The notes: generated from the sequence alone by a model not told the origin. Counted from the stretch's first letter, positions 6,977-14,886 are shown. The stretch is DNA of 64,000 nt from Paenibacillus sp. FSL R7-0337 (GCF_037969875.1 NZ_CP150218.1:4774001-4838000); one strand, 5' to 3'. Numbers and translations are program-made.

Positions 6977-7265
6977 GGAGCAGATCATTCAACTGCATTA
7001 TGAAATGGAGTTTAAACGGCTTGAATGTATGTATTTGAAACAAGAACAAATTGCGGAATTGAAAAAATATAAGGATGTTTATAATCCACAAGTCTATCAA
7101 CAACAGCTGGAACGTCTGGAAACCATCACAAACAAGTGTATTTCATCCATACTGAAACGAATTTTTGAAGGAGGTTATGGTCTCGAATTGAAAAAGCGGG
7201 GGCTTGTGAAGGAGTACACAGCATCCGGTCCAACCAATCTGCCTCAAAGGTGTGATTCAAGGTGA
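6870..7265 (+). CDS. Coiled-coil protein, tandem paralogue 2
   Basis: This 131-residue protein resembles the preceding one (MEFKRLECMYLKQEQIAELK; LERLETITNKCISSILKRIFEGGYGLELKKRG). It is predicted to be mostly helical. ATG 6870 has AGGAGCAG upstream. It overlaps its paralogue by 107 nt and the next gene by 4 nt, so translation of the three is probably coupled. The pair probably arose by tandem duplication within the ICE. No function can be assigned. Confidence 0.72.
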   Translation: MGKLLSVTHRLVQHSQEIHAIQEWRRSLFSEVKTNEEQIIQLHYEMEFKRLECMYLKQEQIAELKKYKDVYNPQVYQQQLERLETITNKCISSILKRIFEGGYGLELKKRGLVKEYTASGPTNLPQRCDSR

Positions 7266-7507
7266 ATTTGTTTACGAATGACCCTTCATCTGGAGAGCAT
7301 CAGATGAGTGAGTGGAACAAAATGGAGTTTGCAGAGGCGCTGTCTACTAGATACATGCGGCTTACAGTTTTGTCCGATGCCACCAACTCCTTGATTGAAG
7401 AAGCAGATCGCCAAAAGGCAGAGGAAGAACTTCACCTTCTACGTACCGTTATTCTGAATCTTCCCAAAGACATTTTGGATTTAGTGAGGCAACGTATCTC
7501 CTTATAG
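7262..7507 (+). CDS. Small hypothetical ICE protein
   Basis: The protein is 81 residues from GTG 7262, which overlaps the previous stop by 4 nt. An alternative ATG at 7304 with GGAGAG upstream would give 67 residues starting MSEWNKMEF. The sequence is acidic and helical (SLIEEADRQKAEEELHLLRT) with no recognised domain or membrane segment. It closes a run of three tightly packed early genes. Confidence 0.6.
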   Translation: MNLFTNDPSSGEHQMSEWNKMEFAEALSTRYMRLTVLSDATNSLIEEADRQKAEEELHLLRTVILNLPKDILDLVRQRISL

Positions 7508-7530
7508 CATAGGACAAGCCTTGTATTTGT

Positions 7531-7612
7531 ACTGAACGCAATTTTGCGCTCAGTTCGGTGTAATGAAAGAACTTCGGTATTTGTAAATACTCAACGCAAA
7601 ATTGCGTTAAGC
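7531..7612. repeat. Two copies of a 24-bp dyad repeat
   Basis: The core AACGCAATTTTGCGCT with flanking ACTG/CAGT lies at 7531-7554. A second copy, AACGCAAAATTGCGTT, lies at 7590-7612. The same dyad recurs at 8836, 9344-9544 and 9770, nine copies in 2.3 kb upstream of the replication gene. Confidence 0.8.
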
Positions 7613-7638
7613 CCAATCATGAGAGCGGGGATGTAGAT

Positions 7639-7842
7639 GTGCAATCCTTAGTAAATGATAAACCGCTAATCAAAAGTATGGTTGGAGAACGGATATGGGC
7701 CTTGAAGCCGCTTGATTCAGAGGTATTTGCACAGGAGCTTGAAGCTTATTTTGCTAGAGGCTATCCAGGGTTCAGAGTGATATCCCATGAATACCCTTAT
7801 ATCTTCTTGAGCGATGAAAGGGTGTCCGACTCAGGGAGATAG
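7639..7842 (+). CDS. Small hypothetical protein
   Basis: This 67-residue protein starts at GTG 7639 after GCGGGGATG. It has a mixed alpha/beta pattern (MVGERIWALKPLDSEVFAQELEAYFARGYPGFRVISHEY) and no membrane segment. No family is recognised. It lies alone between the dyad repeats and the next early gene, with ordinary codon use for the element. Confidence 0.5.
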   Translation: MQSLVNDKPLIKSMVGERIWALKPLDSEVFAQELEAYFARGYPGFRVISHEYPYIFLSDERVSDSGR

Positions 7843-7926
7843 ATACAGGCCCAGAGGGCCGTTCGGAGTTAACTACGATATTCATATGGTTCTGTGAGTG
7901 TCCCACCAATTAAAGGAGGAAGGTCA

Positions 7927-8094
7927 ATGCAACAGTGGAGCAATAATGCATGCCTGGGGTATGTCCGCGCAGCTTTGCTACGTAAAGGCTGGGCTGAGGA
8001 TCAGATTAGTGAAGTCGTTCGTGCCGTGTATTTTGAATTTGATTTCAAGACCATTGAGGAAGCGGCCAAGCTGTATGAAAGATCATTTGATTAA
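7927..8094 (+). CDS. Small hypothetical protein
   Basis: An excellent AAAGGAGG site decides ATG 7927, giving 55 residues (MQQWSNNACLGYVRAALLRKGW and an acidic helical end). The longer reading from 7894 lacks a ribosome site. The pattern of a short helix pair recalls small phage proteins, but no family is recognised. Confidence 0.6.
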   Translation: MQQWSNNACLGYVRAALLRKGWAEDQISEVVRAVYFEFDFKTIEEAAKLYERSFD

Positions 8095-8176
8095 CAGGCA
8101 TATAAGGAGATGTGGCGAGGGGATCTCTTGTACATGTAATAGGGAAATCAGATAACAACGAAAGGAGTGAATAAAA

Positions 8177-8452
8177 GTGGGGAATACAAACTTATTGCCG
8201 GTGATCACGGGCAGAGCTGCTGCAGAATACCTGCAGGACTGGCTGCACATCTCTGCAATAGTGAAGGTTGTGTCTGACGACCGAAAGCATCTCTATTTCA
8301 GAGGCAAGGATCAGATCGGAAGACGGATGGAATATCGCGTGGAGACGGTGGCTGAAGCGGATTATCACAACATTTATGAACGGCCTTCAAATCCCGAACA
8401 ACCGGAAGAATGGGAATGGGCTGATGCGATCTCTGTGAAGAGGCAGGGCTGA
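8177..8452 (+). CDS. Small hypothetical protein
   Basis: This 91-residue protein starts at GTG 8177, behind AAAGGAGTG. It begins with a helix containing AAAEYLQDWLHIS and continues as beta-rich sequence (IVKVVSDDRKHLYFRGKDQIG). The tail is acidic, with PEQPEEWEWAD. No domain is recognised. It precedes the Rha-type gene. Confidence 0.6.
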   Translation: MGNTNLLPVITGRAAAEYLQDWLHISAIVKVVSDDRKHLYFRGKDQIGRRMEYRVETVAEADYHNIYERPSNPEQPEEWEWADAISVKRQG

Positions 8453-8658
8453 CGGAGCCGATCCATGCATTATGGCTGAGAGACTATAGCTTCCTCAGAT
8501 GAAACACCGCCTGATGATGGCTGGAGGGATACCAGCCGAAACCTACCGGTCAGTGCCGGGAAGGTCGCGGAATCCGCCATAGTGGGAGGACTAATCTATC
8601 CCCTATGTACAGTTAGGTGCTTGACGCATTAGAACTACATAACGAAGGGTGGATGTTA

Positions 8659-9348
8659 ATGACAAACAGACTCACGGTTCAATCGTCTGTAACAAACCAG
8701 GATGAGAATGGTCATTTTGTCTATGTCGAGAATGGACAAGCCATGACCGATAGCCGAAGCATAGCGGACAAGTTCGGCAAGCGTCATGCGGATATTCTGA
8801 GAAGCATTAAGACACTCGAATGCAGTACCGAATTTACTGAACGCAATTTTGCGCTTAGTGAATATTCGGATCGGTCGGGACGCAAGAATCCCTACTACAA
8901 GGTGACCCGGGACGGCTTTGTGTTCCTGATTACGGGCTTTACCGGACGTGAGGCGGCGAGATTCAAGGAAGATTATATTGCGGCCTTCAATCAAATGGAG
9001 AGCCAACTACAACATCAAGATAGGCTTGACTCGGGACCACCCAATCCATTGCTCATTAGCGAAGCGGCATTCACTCAAATGAAGGAACGCGTGCAGGAAG
9101 TAGGGCAGCGGCTTAGCGATGTAGTAAAGGAAGTCACACTCAAGACCGTGGAGCAGAAGAAGCTGCATGCGGCTATAGGCCGCAGAGTAATCTTGTTTGC
9201 AAATCAGGCAAGTCAGAAGCCGGGATTCTACCGGCAATTGTACCGGGCTATCTATGCCGAGTTTGAGGTTACTAGCTACAGAGACATCCGCAAACAAGAC
9301 TTGGGGAAGGCACTGCAATATGTGGAAGGCTGGACACCGCTAACTTAA
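8659..9348 (+). CDS. Rha-family phage-type antirepressor/regulator
   Basis: This 229-residue protein has an N-terminal Rha domain (about residues 20-110): MTDSRSIADKFGKRHADILRSI, a phenylalanine-rich middle, then YYKVTRDGFVFLITGFTGREA and KEDYIAAFNQME. The C-terminal part (about 150-225) resembles the ORF6C DNA-binding domain: LHAAIGRRVILFANQ..., YRAIYAEFEVTSYRDI. In phages such proteins interfere with or override the lysogenic repressor. ATG 8659 is favoured because GAAGGGTGG lies 6 bp upstream. A dyad repeat copy lies within the coding sequence at 8836-8860. It sits between the switch genes and the replication gene, a usual place in temperate phages. Confidence 0.85.
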   Translation: MTNRLTVQSSVTNQDENGHFVYVENGQAMTDSRSIADKFGKRHADILRSIKTLECSTEFTERNFALSEYSDRSGRKNPYYKVTRDGFVFLITGFTGREAARFKEDYIAAFNQMESQLQHQDRLDSGPPNPLLISEAAFTQMKERVQEVGQRLSDVVKEVTLKTVEQKKLHAAIGRRVILFANQASQKPGFYRQLYRAIYAEFEVTSYRDIRKQDLGKALQYVEGWTPLT

Positions 9349-9544
9349 CGCGGTTCTGCGCTCAGTTGTTATTCACTCCACCAATGAGCGATTCTGTGCG
9401 TCCAGTGGACTGAACGCAGTCTGTCGTTAAGCGAAACGATCCATTCTGGGTTAAACGCAGTATTGCGTTCAGTAATTACAGGACAGTGAACGCATTCCTG
9501 CGCTGATCTTGGCAGAGGGGATGAACGCAATTTTGCGCTCAGTG
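9344..9544. repeat. Cluster of five dyad repeats upstream of the replication genes
   Basis: Copies of the dyad (centre AACGCAATTTTGCGCT) occur at 9344-9367, 9409-9432, 9451-9473, 9484-9508 and 9520-9544. The arms vary in matching ways, for example CTTAACGC..GCGCTCAG and ACTGAACG..CGTTAAGC. A further copy is at 9770-9794. These look like protein-binding sites, possibly for partition or replication control. Confidence 0.8.
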
Positions 9545-9573
9545 CTGGGGCATAAGAGGGAGGTGAGGAATTC

Positions 9574-9744
9574 ATGCAGGAAGAGATGACGTTACCCTTA
9601 CTCGCAACCATCTGGTTTGAACGGAATCCGCTGCAGCATCATGTGCTAGTCAAGAACATTAAGCGGAGTGAACAACAAAAAAGGTACATAAGCACCGCAA
9701 ATGCTTACGTACCTGGTCCAACACGCGCGGCTATTATCTCATAA
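9574..9744 (+). CDS. Small hypothetical protein (56 residues)
   Basis: ATG 9574 follows an excellent GAGGGAGGTGAGG site. The protein begins MQEEMTLPLLATIWFERNPL and ends in a basic patch with TANAYVPGPTRAA. No family is recognised. It fills most of the otherwise unassigned stretch between the antirepressor and 9820. Confidence 0.55.
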   Translation: MQEEMTLPLLATIWFERNPLQHHVLVKNIKRSEQQKRYISTANAYVPGPTRAAIIS

Positions 9745-9769
9745 AACATTCAGCAATGCAATTTCTTCA

Positions 9770-9794
9770 CTTAGCGCAATTTTGCGTTCAGTAG
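9770..9794. repeat. Ninth dyad repeat
   Basis: TTAGCGCAATTTTGCGTT with flanking C and CAG, 26 bp before the next gene. Confidence 0.75.
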
Positions 9795-9819
9795 ACCGGA
9801 GTGACAAGGGGGCCATGCG

Positions 9820-10029
9820 ATGAAACATATCGAACAAATGGATCTGTTTGATCTCATCGATGTTCAGATCGAGCAGCCGCCAGAGGTCTTGAATGGAATG
9901 TACTATGAGCAGGCAACCGGCCTATTCGTGTCGTTTGTATGCGGTCGCAGGCATTATGAGATCCCCGCCAAGGGCTGCGGTCTGAACCGGGAATGGCAGG
10001 AGAGAACCAAGCGATTCAGGGCGATCTAG
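9820..10029 (+). CDS. Small hypothetical protein preceding the replication initiator
   Basis: The 69-residue protein has an acidic N-terminus (MKHIEQMDLFDLIDVQIEQPPE) followed by a beta-rich half (LFVSFVCGRRHYEIPAKGCG). AAGGGGGCC precedes the ATG. It ends 27 bp before the RepO-like gene and is probably co-expressed with it. No function is recognised. Confidence 0.6.
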   Translation: MKHIEQMDLFDLIDVQIEQPPEVLNGMYYEQATGLFVSFVCGRRHYEIPAKGCGLNREWQERTKRFRAI

Positions 10030-10056
10030 GCCCGACAGAATACAGGAGGCGATGCC

Positions 10057-11259
10057 GTGGATTCCAGTGTTAATCCTCAGCCAACGGATGCTCACATCAG
10101 AATATCGCATGAAATACACCGAGAGCTGATCCGGCGGAAGTTTTCTCAGCGCCAGCGTGATGTCATAGATTTTATCCTGACGCTGAGCTGGGGGTGCGGG
10201 AAGCCATCGGCGATCATTCCGGAATTGAAGGATTTTGCCGAAACAGGGATAGGTAAAAATCATATCCGTGGTGTCTTGGAAGAGCTTCTTCAAGGGAACG
10301 TCATTCTTTGGGACAAAGAGTTGAATACGTTTCAGCTGAATAAGCATTACGATCTCTGGAGCATGGAGTCAGTCATCAGCGCGAATCCCAACAGGTTCAA
10401 GGAGCTGATCAATCTCAATCTGGCGAGGCCATCCCCTAATTTACTGAAGTCTACCGTTCCCGAAAAGGGAACTGAGTTCCCGAAAGAGGAACCGAGTTCC
10501 CTAAAAGGGGACCGAGTTCCCAAAAGAGGAACCGAGTTCCCAAAAGAGGAACCGAGTTCCCGAAAAGGGGACCGAGTTCCCGAAAAAGGAACCGAGTTCC
10601 TGAAAAGGGAACTAGCCAGTTCCCAAAAGGGGAACCGCACAGTTCCCAAAAAGGGAACCGTCACACGCAATTATCCTAGTCGTATCAAGGGTTTCAGCGT
10701 TTCTAAAGCTAGTATTAAAGCTATTAAAAGATTTAAAAGAACTACTACTACAACAATAACAACAACTAGAACCAGCGCGGACACGTTGAAGACGGATTAT
10801 GAGCATTATTCATTCCAGAACATCTTGCTGGACTACAAAAATAACTTTATCGCAGGCGGCAGGTTAACCCCTTTTGACGAAAAAGACCTGCAGTCCTTAT
10901 ACGACAGTTACGGAGGAGAGTGGCTGCATACCGCCATGAGAGCGGCCTACCGGCTCGGCGCGGATAAGCGGAACCTGGCTTATGTCCAAGGCATCCTCCG
11001 GGGCTATCGTGAGCGGGGCGGCATAGATAAACCGGAAACCAGGAAACCCGTAGAGCCTTTGGCAACGCCGCATGTTCCAAAGAGCTACGAAGGTTCGCGC
11101 AGCCAGGGGGGAAGAAGCAGAAAGCCGCAGATCCCCATCCTGATTGATGATGGCGGTGGATCGATGCCTAGCCCGGATGAAATGGCTGAGATGATGCGTA
11201 AGGCACAAGAGATCAAGGAAGCCAAAGCCCTGGAACGAACCAAAGTGCGTCAACGATAA
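10057..11259 (+). CDS. Replication initiator, phage RepO-like, with internal origin
   Basis: This 400-residue protein begins with a winged-helix domain of the phage replication protein O type (about residues 10-110): AHIRISHEIHRELIRRKFSQRQRDVIDFILTLSWGCGK, then GIGKNHIRGVLEELL. A low-complexity middle (about 130-205, GTEFPKEEPSS-like) is encoded by the iteron array. The C-terminal half has a DnaD-like region (LQSLYDSYGGEWLHTAMRAAYRLG). RepO-type proteins bind origin iterons and recruit the host helicase loader. The GTG start follows ACAGGAGG. As in phage lambda, the iterons and an A/T-rich tract lie within the gene, so it would act at its own coding sequence. Confidence 0.85.
   Translation: MDSSVNPQPTDAHIRISHEIHRELIRRKFSQRQRDVIDFILTLSWGCGKPSAIIPELKDFAETGIGKNHIRGVLEELLQGNVILWDKELNTFQLNKHYDLWSMESVISANPNRFKELINLNLARPSPNLLKSTVPEKGTEFPKEEPSSLKGDRVPKRGTEFPKEEPSSRKGDRVPEKGTEFLKRELASSQKGNRTVPKKGTVTRNYPSRIKGFSVSKASIKAIKRFKRTTTTTITTTRTSADTLKTDYEHYSFQNILLDYKNNFIAGGRLTPFDEKDLQSLYDSYGGEWLHTAMRAAYRLGADKRNLAYVQGILRGYRERGGIDKPETRKPVEPLATPHVPKSYEGSRSQGGRSRKPQIPILIDDGGGSMPSPDEMAEMMRKAQEIKEAKALERTKVRQR
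10451..10647. repeat. Iteron array (probable replication origin) inside the initiator gene
   Basis: Eight copies of GAGTTCCCGAAAAGGGGACC-like units place GTTCC at 10456, 10476, 10496, 10516, 10536, 10556, 10576 and 10596, exactly 20 bp apart. Two more lie at 10619 and 10642. Each contains a GTTCCC/GGGAAC dyad. Twenty is not a multiple of three, so the motif passes through all reading frames. Conservation is therefore of DNA, not protein. Confidence 0.88.
10690..10772. other. A/T-rich tract beside the iterons (candidate unwinding region)
   Basis: Following the iterons, the sequence changes to a run rich in TATTAAA, TTAAAAG and ACTACTACAACAATAACAAC. An easily melted tract next to iterons is the classic origin layout. 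It encodes a Ser/Lys/Thr-rich linker. Confidence 0.6.
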
Positions 11260-11298
11260 AAATTCAAATACCAACAACGGATTGAAAGGACGGAACAG

Positions 11299-11481
11299 AT
11301 GAGCACTCATGTGAAATCCCAGGAAAAGAAGAGTAGAGCGGTGCGTCCCACGCGGAAGCAAAAGGGATTGATCAGCCTGCACCGGTTGGCACCAGAGAAC
11401 TGGCTGGTATTACGTGCTACTCCCGGGCAGATGGAGATTGTGCACAAAAAGAAGGGAACGATACGTTTGTTGAACTGCTAG
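11299..11481 (+). CDS. Small basic hypothetical protein
   Basis: This 60-residue protein is very basic at the N-terminus (KSQEKKSRAVRPTRKQKG) followed by a short beta-rich part. GAAAGGACGG precedes the ATG. The charge suggests nucleic-acid binding, but no family is recognised. It lies 39 bp after the initiator gene. Confidence 0.5.
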   Translation: MSTHVKSQEKKSRAVRPTRKQKGLISLHRLAPENWLVLRATPGQMEIVHKKKGTIRLLNC

Positions 11482-11651
11482 TAAAGCTATAGACGGAGTG
11501 AAGGCTGGAAGAGGATTGGGCTTCCGAGAGGAAGAGTCATGCATATTAATCAGAACATATGCTCTCTTCTGCAATAGGAAGTACTCAGTTTACAACTACC
11601 GAACAGGTGGGCCAGGTACAACTATTCTGATGTGTGGGAAGGAGGGGCGGG

Positions 11652-11933
11652 ATGATGAGTCAACTCTCCAGCAAGCCGATTCATCCTCGTGCTATGGACA
11701 TGATTAATAGGGCTATTCGGCCCCTATTGTCCCCAAGTAAGGGGTGCAGCATTGACAGCCTGAAAATGTGCGTGTGTCCGGATGCGGATATCGCCAAATA
11801 TGAATCTGTCGAGACCTCGTTCGGATCACTGCGGATTACGACCAACCCGTACATCACGAAAGGTGTGGCTTATGTGGTGGAAGATCCGGGACGCGGCGAG
11901 ATCGGTTTTGCCTGGGTGACTCGCCAAGATTGA
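11652..11933 (+). CDS. Hypothetical protein
   Basis: AAGGAGGGGCGGG precedes two consecutive ATG codons; starting at 11652 gives 93 residues. The protein has a central segment with two cysteines (SLKMCVCPDADIAKYESVETSFGSLR) and ends YVVEDPGRGEIGFAWVTRQD. No domain is recognised. It directly precedes the ArpU-like gene. Confidence 0.55.
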   Translation: MMSQLSSKPIHPRAMDMINRAIRPLLSPSKGCSIDSLKMCVCPDADIAKYESVETSFGSLRITTNPYITKGVAYVVEDPGRGEIGFAWVTRQD

Positions 11934-11956
11934 ACCATTAAAGGGGGGGAAGGTGA

Positions 11957-12763
11957 TTGATCTGCCTTCATTGCGGCAATAAGTGCCAGGAAGTAGGAGA
12001 GTACGCTTTCCAGTGCATTATTTGTAACAAGGGATTTGAACAAAGCTCTTGGGATTTCGGGTTGGAAGAGACAGAGGGCTTACCCAGGGGGGAGTGTGAG
12101 GAATTGAAGAACTTTCAGGTCACGGAGCTCAACATCTCATTGGTACCGGTGGATTGGTTATTTGCAAGGTACCAAAAGTTGAAGAAGTCAGTAAAGATAA
12201 CAGCTGCCGTGAAGCAAGAGCTGATGATTATTAAGGAGCATTTGGAGAAAACGGGTAGATCATCTGCCCGTGCTTGCGATGAAGAAGTGGAACAGATTGA
12301 AATGAATATTCCTGTAGCCATCCGGCAGCAATACGTATCTATCGTAGAGTATCGCTTGAAGCAATATTATCAGGCAAATAAACGGATTAATTGGTTGAAA
12401 TCAGAGCTGATGCAGATCAAACCGAAAGAGCCTAAGGTTACGGCCGGGATGGAACTTACCGGCATCAGTGGACGATCCGGAATCCCTCACTCTTCCACGG
12501 AGCAAGCTGTCATGAGTATGTACGATAAAGCCGAACGGCTCCAGGATGAAATATGGGAGGTGGAGGATCAGTTATATCCCATGGAAAAAGCCTTGCGTAG
12601 CCTTGACCCCGATCAACTTATGCTGGTTGAAGCGAAGTATTTTTGCCGGGAAGAAGAGTTAGACGAGTACCTCATGAATAAATTCAACTGGTACCGAGCG
12701 AAGTATTATCAGGTGAAGAAAACTGCTCTTATTCTACTAGCCCAGTCCCTGCGGATTATCTAG
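11957..12763 (+). CDS. ArpU/RinA-like late regulator with N-terminal zinc ribbon
   Basis: The 268-residue protein starts with a zinc ribbon (CLHCGNK..., CIICNKGF, residues 3-27), followed by a long helical middle. The C-terminal region (about 215-265) resembles sigma-factor region 4: LDPDQLMLVEAKYFCREEEL, then KFNWYRAKYYQVKKTALILLA. This layout is typical of ArpU-type phage late-gene regulators. TTG 11957 follows AAGGGGGGGAAGG; an upstream GTG is out of frame. It may turn on later genes of the ICE, such as the conjugation operon. The function is inferred from fold and position. Confidence 0.7.
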   Translation: MICLHCGNKCQEVGEYAFQCIICNKGFEQSSWDFGLEETEGLPRGECEELKNFQVTELNISLVPVDWLFARYQKLKKSVKITAAVKQELMIIKEHLEKTGRSSARACDEEVEQIEMNIPVAIRQQYVSIVEYRLKQYYQANKRINWLKSELMQIKPKEPKVTAGMELTGISGRSGIPHSSTEQAVMSMYDKAERLQDEIWEVEDQLYPMEKALRSLDPDQLMLVEAKYFCREEELDEYLMNKFNWYRAKYYQVKKTALILLAQSLRII

Positions 12764-12817
12764 AGATCGTTCAGGACTCTAATAGATTTCAACTACAGGA
12801 CAGGAAGGATGAATCGT

Positions 12818-13028
12818 ATGGAATCTGATTATCCCGTATTCAATGCAGCGCAAATGCTCAGATTTGTAAATGAAGATGCTTATCTCAAAATGGACGTATG
12901 CCCATCTTTTGAAAAAAGGGCATGATTCTGAAACAGCATTAGAAGTCCTGTTTAACGGAAATGTATTGGAAGATACGGCCATGACTGATGAGTATGAGTT
13001 ATATGCTAAAAAAGGAGATAAACAATAA
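12818..13028 (+). pseudogene. Small hypothetical gene with a single-base frameshift
   Basis: From ATG 12818 the frame reads MESDYPVFNAAQMLRFVNEDAYLK and then stops early. Removing one A from the AAAA run near 12887 restores WTYAHLLKKGHDSETALEVLF and continues to a stop overlapping the next gene's ATG (13026-13030). The overlap supports an originally intact coupled gene of about 69 codons. A sequencing error is possible. Confidence 0.65.
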
Positions 13029-13330
13029 TGCCACTGGAATATAAATGTCCCCTGTACGCAGGGGACGTCTTTGAAGGAGAGGTGCAAGGTCTCTATGTAC
13101 AAGCACATGTATTCTCTGAGCCATCCTCGTATGGGATATCCGAAGGTCGAATCAGCCGGTTGACCGTGTATCCGAATCGGCAAAAAGAGTTCAGTAAACG
13201 TCTGGCTAACTATGACCGCGGCTGGGATGGTATGCCCCCGGAAGATAGTACGATTCGTGCAGTTATCGAAGTAGTAGTTCAGCAATTTGATCATAAAGCA
13301 GTGGATCGGCAGTTTGAAGCTTTGCGCTAG
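13028..13330 (+). CDS. Hypothetical protein
   Basis: This 100-residue protein starts at ATG 13028, behind AAAAAAGGAGATAAAC. It is beta-rich at the start (LEYKCPLYAGDVFEGEVQGLYVQAHVF), contains RLTVYPNRQKEF, and ends in a helix. Its length and tight coupling to the frameshifted gene suggest a phage-like early gene, but the family is not recognised. Confidence 0.6.
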   Translation: MPLEYKCPLYAGDVFEGEVQGLYVQAHVFSEPSSYGISEGRISRLTVYPNRQKEFSKRLANYDRGWDGMPPEDSTIRAVIEVVVQQFDHKAVDRQFEALR

Positions 13331-13364
13331 ATTGCGAAAAATCCAACGGATTAAGAGGTGAATT

Positions 13365-13550
13365 ATGCAGCTGGGTCTGTTTGAACAAATGATGCTGTGT
13401 CGTGTATTAACGGAAGCAGATTATAAAGAAGTCCATTATGCACATTCGAATGATAGATGTCACGTTTTTCATACGGATATCGGCCTGGTCGCTATTGATC
13501 GGGAAACGGGTAAATTCGATTCTAAAGAATATAAACAGATGTTTCGATGA
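13365..13550 (+). CDS. Small hypothetical protein
   Basis: AAGAGGTGAATT precedes ATG 13365. The 61-residue product (MQLGLFEQMMLCRVLTEADYKE, then a beta-rich centre with HTDIGLVAIDRETG) has no recognised domain. It is among the last of the small early genes before the rearranged cargo zone. Confidence 0.5.
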   Translation: MQLGLFEQMMLCRVLTEADYKEVHYAHSNDRCHVFHTDIGLVAIDRETGKFDSKEYKQMFR

Positions 13551-13608
13551 GACTGATTTGCTGCATGGTTGACGTAAACTGTTCTGCAAAGAAAGGAGGC
13601 AAAACGAA

Positions 13609-13743
13609 ATGTTCGCTTTACGAATTTTAAGTCCAAACAAGAGGAATATCCAACTGCAGATTCGTGCGCCCTCTGATGCCTTGTTACAATTACGTTTGCA
13701 GCTAATTCGATTGTCATTCCCGACTGATCACATAGCGCTTTAA
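13609..13743 (+). CDS. Very small ORF, possibly a truncated gene
   Basis: A perfect AAAGGAGG precedes ATG 13609 and the frame gives 44 residues (MFALRILSPNKRNIQLQIRA...). The strong ribosome site suggests a real start. The short product and the disordered DNA beyond suggest the gene's original end was lost when the cargo zone was inserted. Confidence 0.4.
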   Translation: MFALRILSPNKRNIQLQIRAPSDALLQLRLQLIRLSFPTDHIAL

Positions 13744-14048
13744 GTTGCCTGAACACTCCAGCATCGGCATAGTTGTCATTAATAGGTTTATATTGTAATG
13801 TTATTAAATTACCATATATATCCATATAAGGGATTTGGTGAAAAATTGAGATATCAACACAAAATTGGAGGAAATGAAAAAGAAAAAGAGTTTATTAATT
13901 GCTACCGAGGCTCTTAACTGACTGTTAGCCTCTATGCCTGGGACACCGTTTATGAAATTAGAAGAATGGGGCAAGGCCATCCCTTATTAGGTGAAATTGG
14001 AACACACCTTCCAGCTACTCCTAAACCAGAGATATGAGTTGAAGATAT
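13744..14048. other. No convincing gene; junction between ICE genes and cargo
   Basis: This stretch holds A/T-rich sequence and short frames without good starts. It marks the change from ordered early genes to the rearranged region. Confidence 0.4.
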
Positions 14049-14261
14049 TTATTTTCGGTACCCATACCGGAATCTATGCTGGAGGCAAAGCTCCCGAATC
14101 TTCTTCACCACTGTCTGTCTGTTCTTTCCCCGCAGCTGCTTTCCAGCGGTAGTAGGTCGCTCTTGCAATTCCGAGCCATGTATTAGTGAAACCTTCTTCC
14201 AAGATGGGCTACTATACAATCCAACGTATGCTTTCTTCAGGCACAACAGGCATGGTTTCAT
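14049..14261 (-). pseudogene. IS3-family transposase fragment
   Basis: The C-terminal part of this frame reads GKNRQTVVKKIRELCLQHRF and RYGYRK, a characteristic piece of the IS3/IS150-type OrfB just before its integrase core. The rest of the element is missing on both sides, and the first residues do not match the family. It is a relic of an insertion. Confidence 0.6.
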
Positions 14262-14295
14262 CTGAACGGGCAGGATAGAGCAATAGCGACAGGTC

Positions 14296-14886
14296 CTACC
14301 CCAGTAGTTCTTTGGCTCCGTTCATCATTAAGGGCATAGTCTGTTTAACGAATGATTCCGCACTTAATGGATGCCCCTCATTGTTCCAGACGTAAGCAGA
14401 ACCATACATCCCCCAACTTAACATGATAGAAGCTGTATTTATTAAGAAGTGCGCGTTTGGACTCGATAGCATCTTGTCTTTGTCTATAAAGGAAAGAAGT
14501 ATCGTTTGAATTTTTTCCTTTATTTGAATTTCGAATACAGATCCAAGCGATGTATACCTTCTTTTGCACATTGTGCTTAGACCCTTGTGAAAATCACACA
14601 CACCCAGAAAAATACTCTGAATTGTTTCTTCATTTAATACTTCGTGACCATTTATTCTTCGATTTATGATTGTCATAAATGATTCCATTAGTTTGGCCTC
14701 AAGAATTTCGAATTTATCTACAAAGTGCGCATAAAAAGTCGATCTGTTAACAGTAGCCCGCTCTGCAATATCCCTAACGGTTATCGATTCAAAGTCTTTT
14801 TCTTGAATTAATGAAGCAAAAGCGTCTTGAAGGAGTCGCCGTGTACGTATCACACGAGGATCAGCTTCATTCTTTTTAATTGTCAT
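14296..14886 (-). CDS. TetR-family transcriptional regulator
   Basis: The 196-residue protein has a TetR DNA-binding domain at residues 10-60: RRLLQDAFASLIQEKDFESITV, RDIAERATVNRSTFYAHFVDK. The C-terminal ligand-binding part is helical (TetR_C type). ATG 14886 follows GGGGAGATC; the earlier in-frame starts lack such a site. The gene is divergent from a nitroreductase with 190 bp between. A perfect CAACA-AG-TGTTG dyad at 14998 is a candidate operator. It probably represses itself and the nitroreductase in response to an aromatic or electrophilic compound. Confidence 0.88.
   Translation of the reverse strand: MTIKKNEADPRVIRTRRLLQDAFASLIQEKDFESITVRDIAERATVNRSTFYAHFVDKFEILEAKLMESFMTIINRRINGHEVLNEETIQSIFLGVCDFHKGLSTMCKRRYTSLGSVFEIQIKEKIQTILLSFIDKDKMLSSPNAHFLINTASIMLSWGMYGSAYVWNNEGHPLSAESFVKQTMPLMMNGAKELLG

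Noticed and set aside
10451..10647. Possible CRISPR array
   Set aside because: Units are 20 bp and contiguous without unique spacers, and no cas genes are present.
10347..10806. Minus-strand frames over the iterons that look like repeat proteins
   Set aside because: The repeats are DNA iterons; these frames merely echo them and lack starts with ribosome sites.
13469..13825. Minus-strand hypothetical gene opposite 13365-13743
   Set aside because: No ribosome site, and it overlaps two plus-strand genes that have good ribosome sites.
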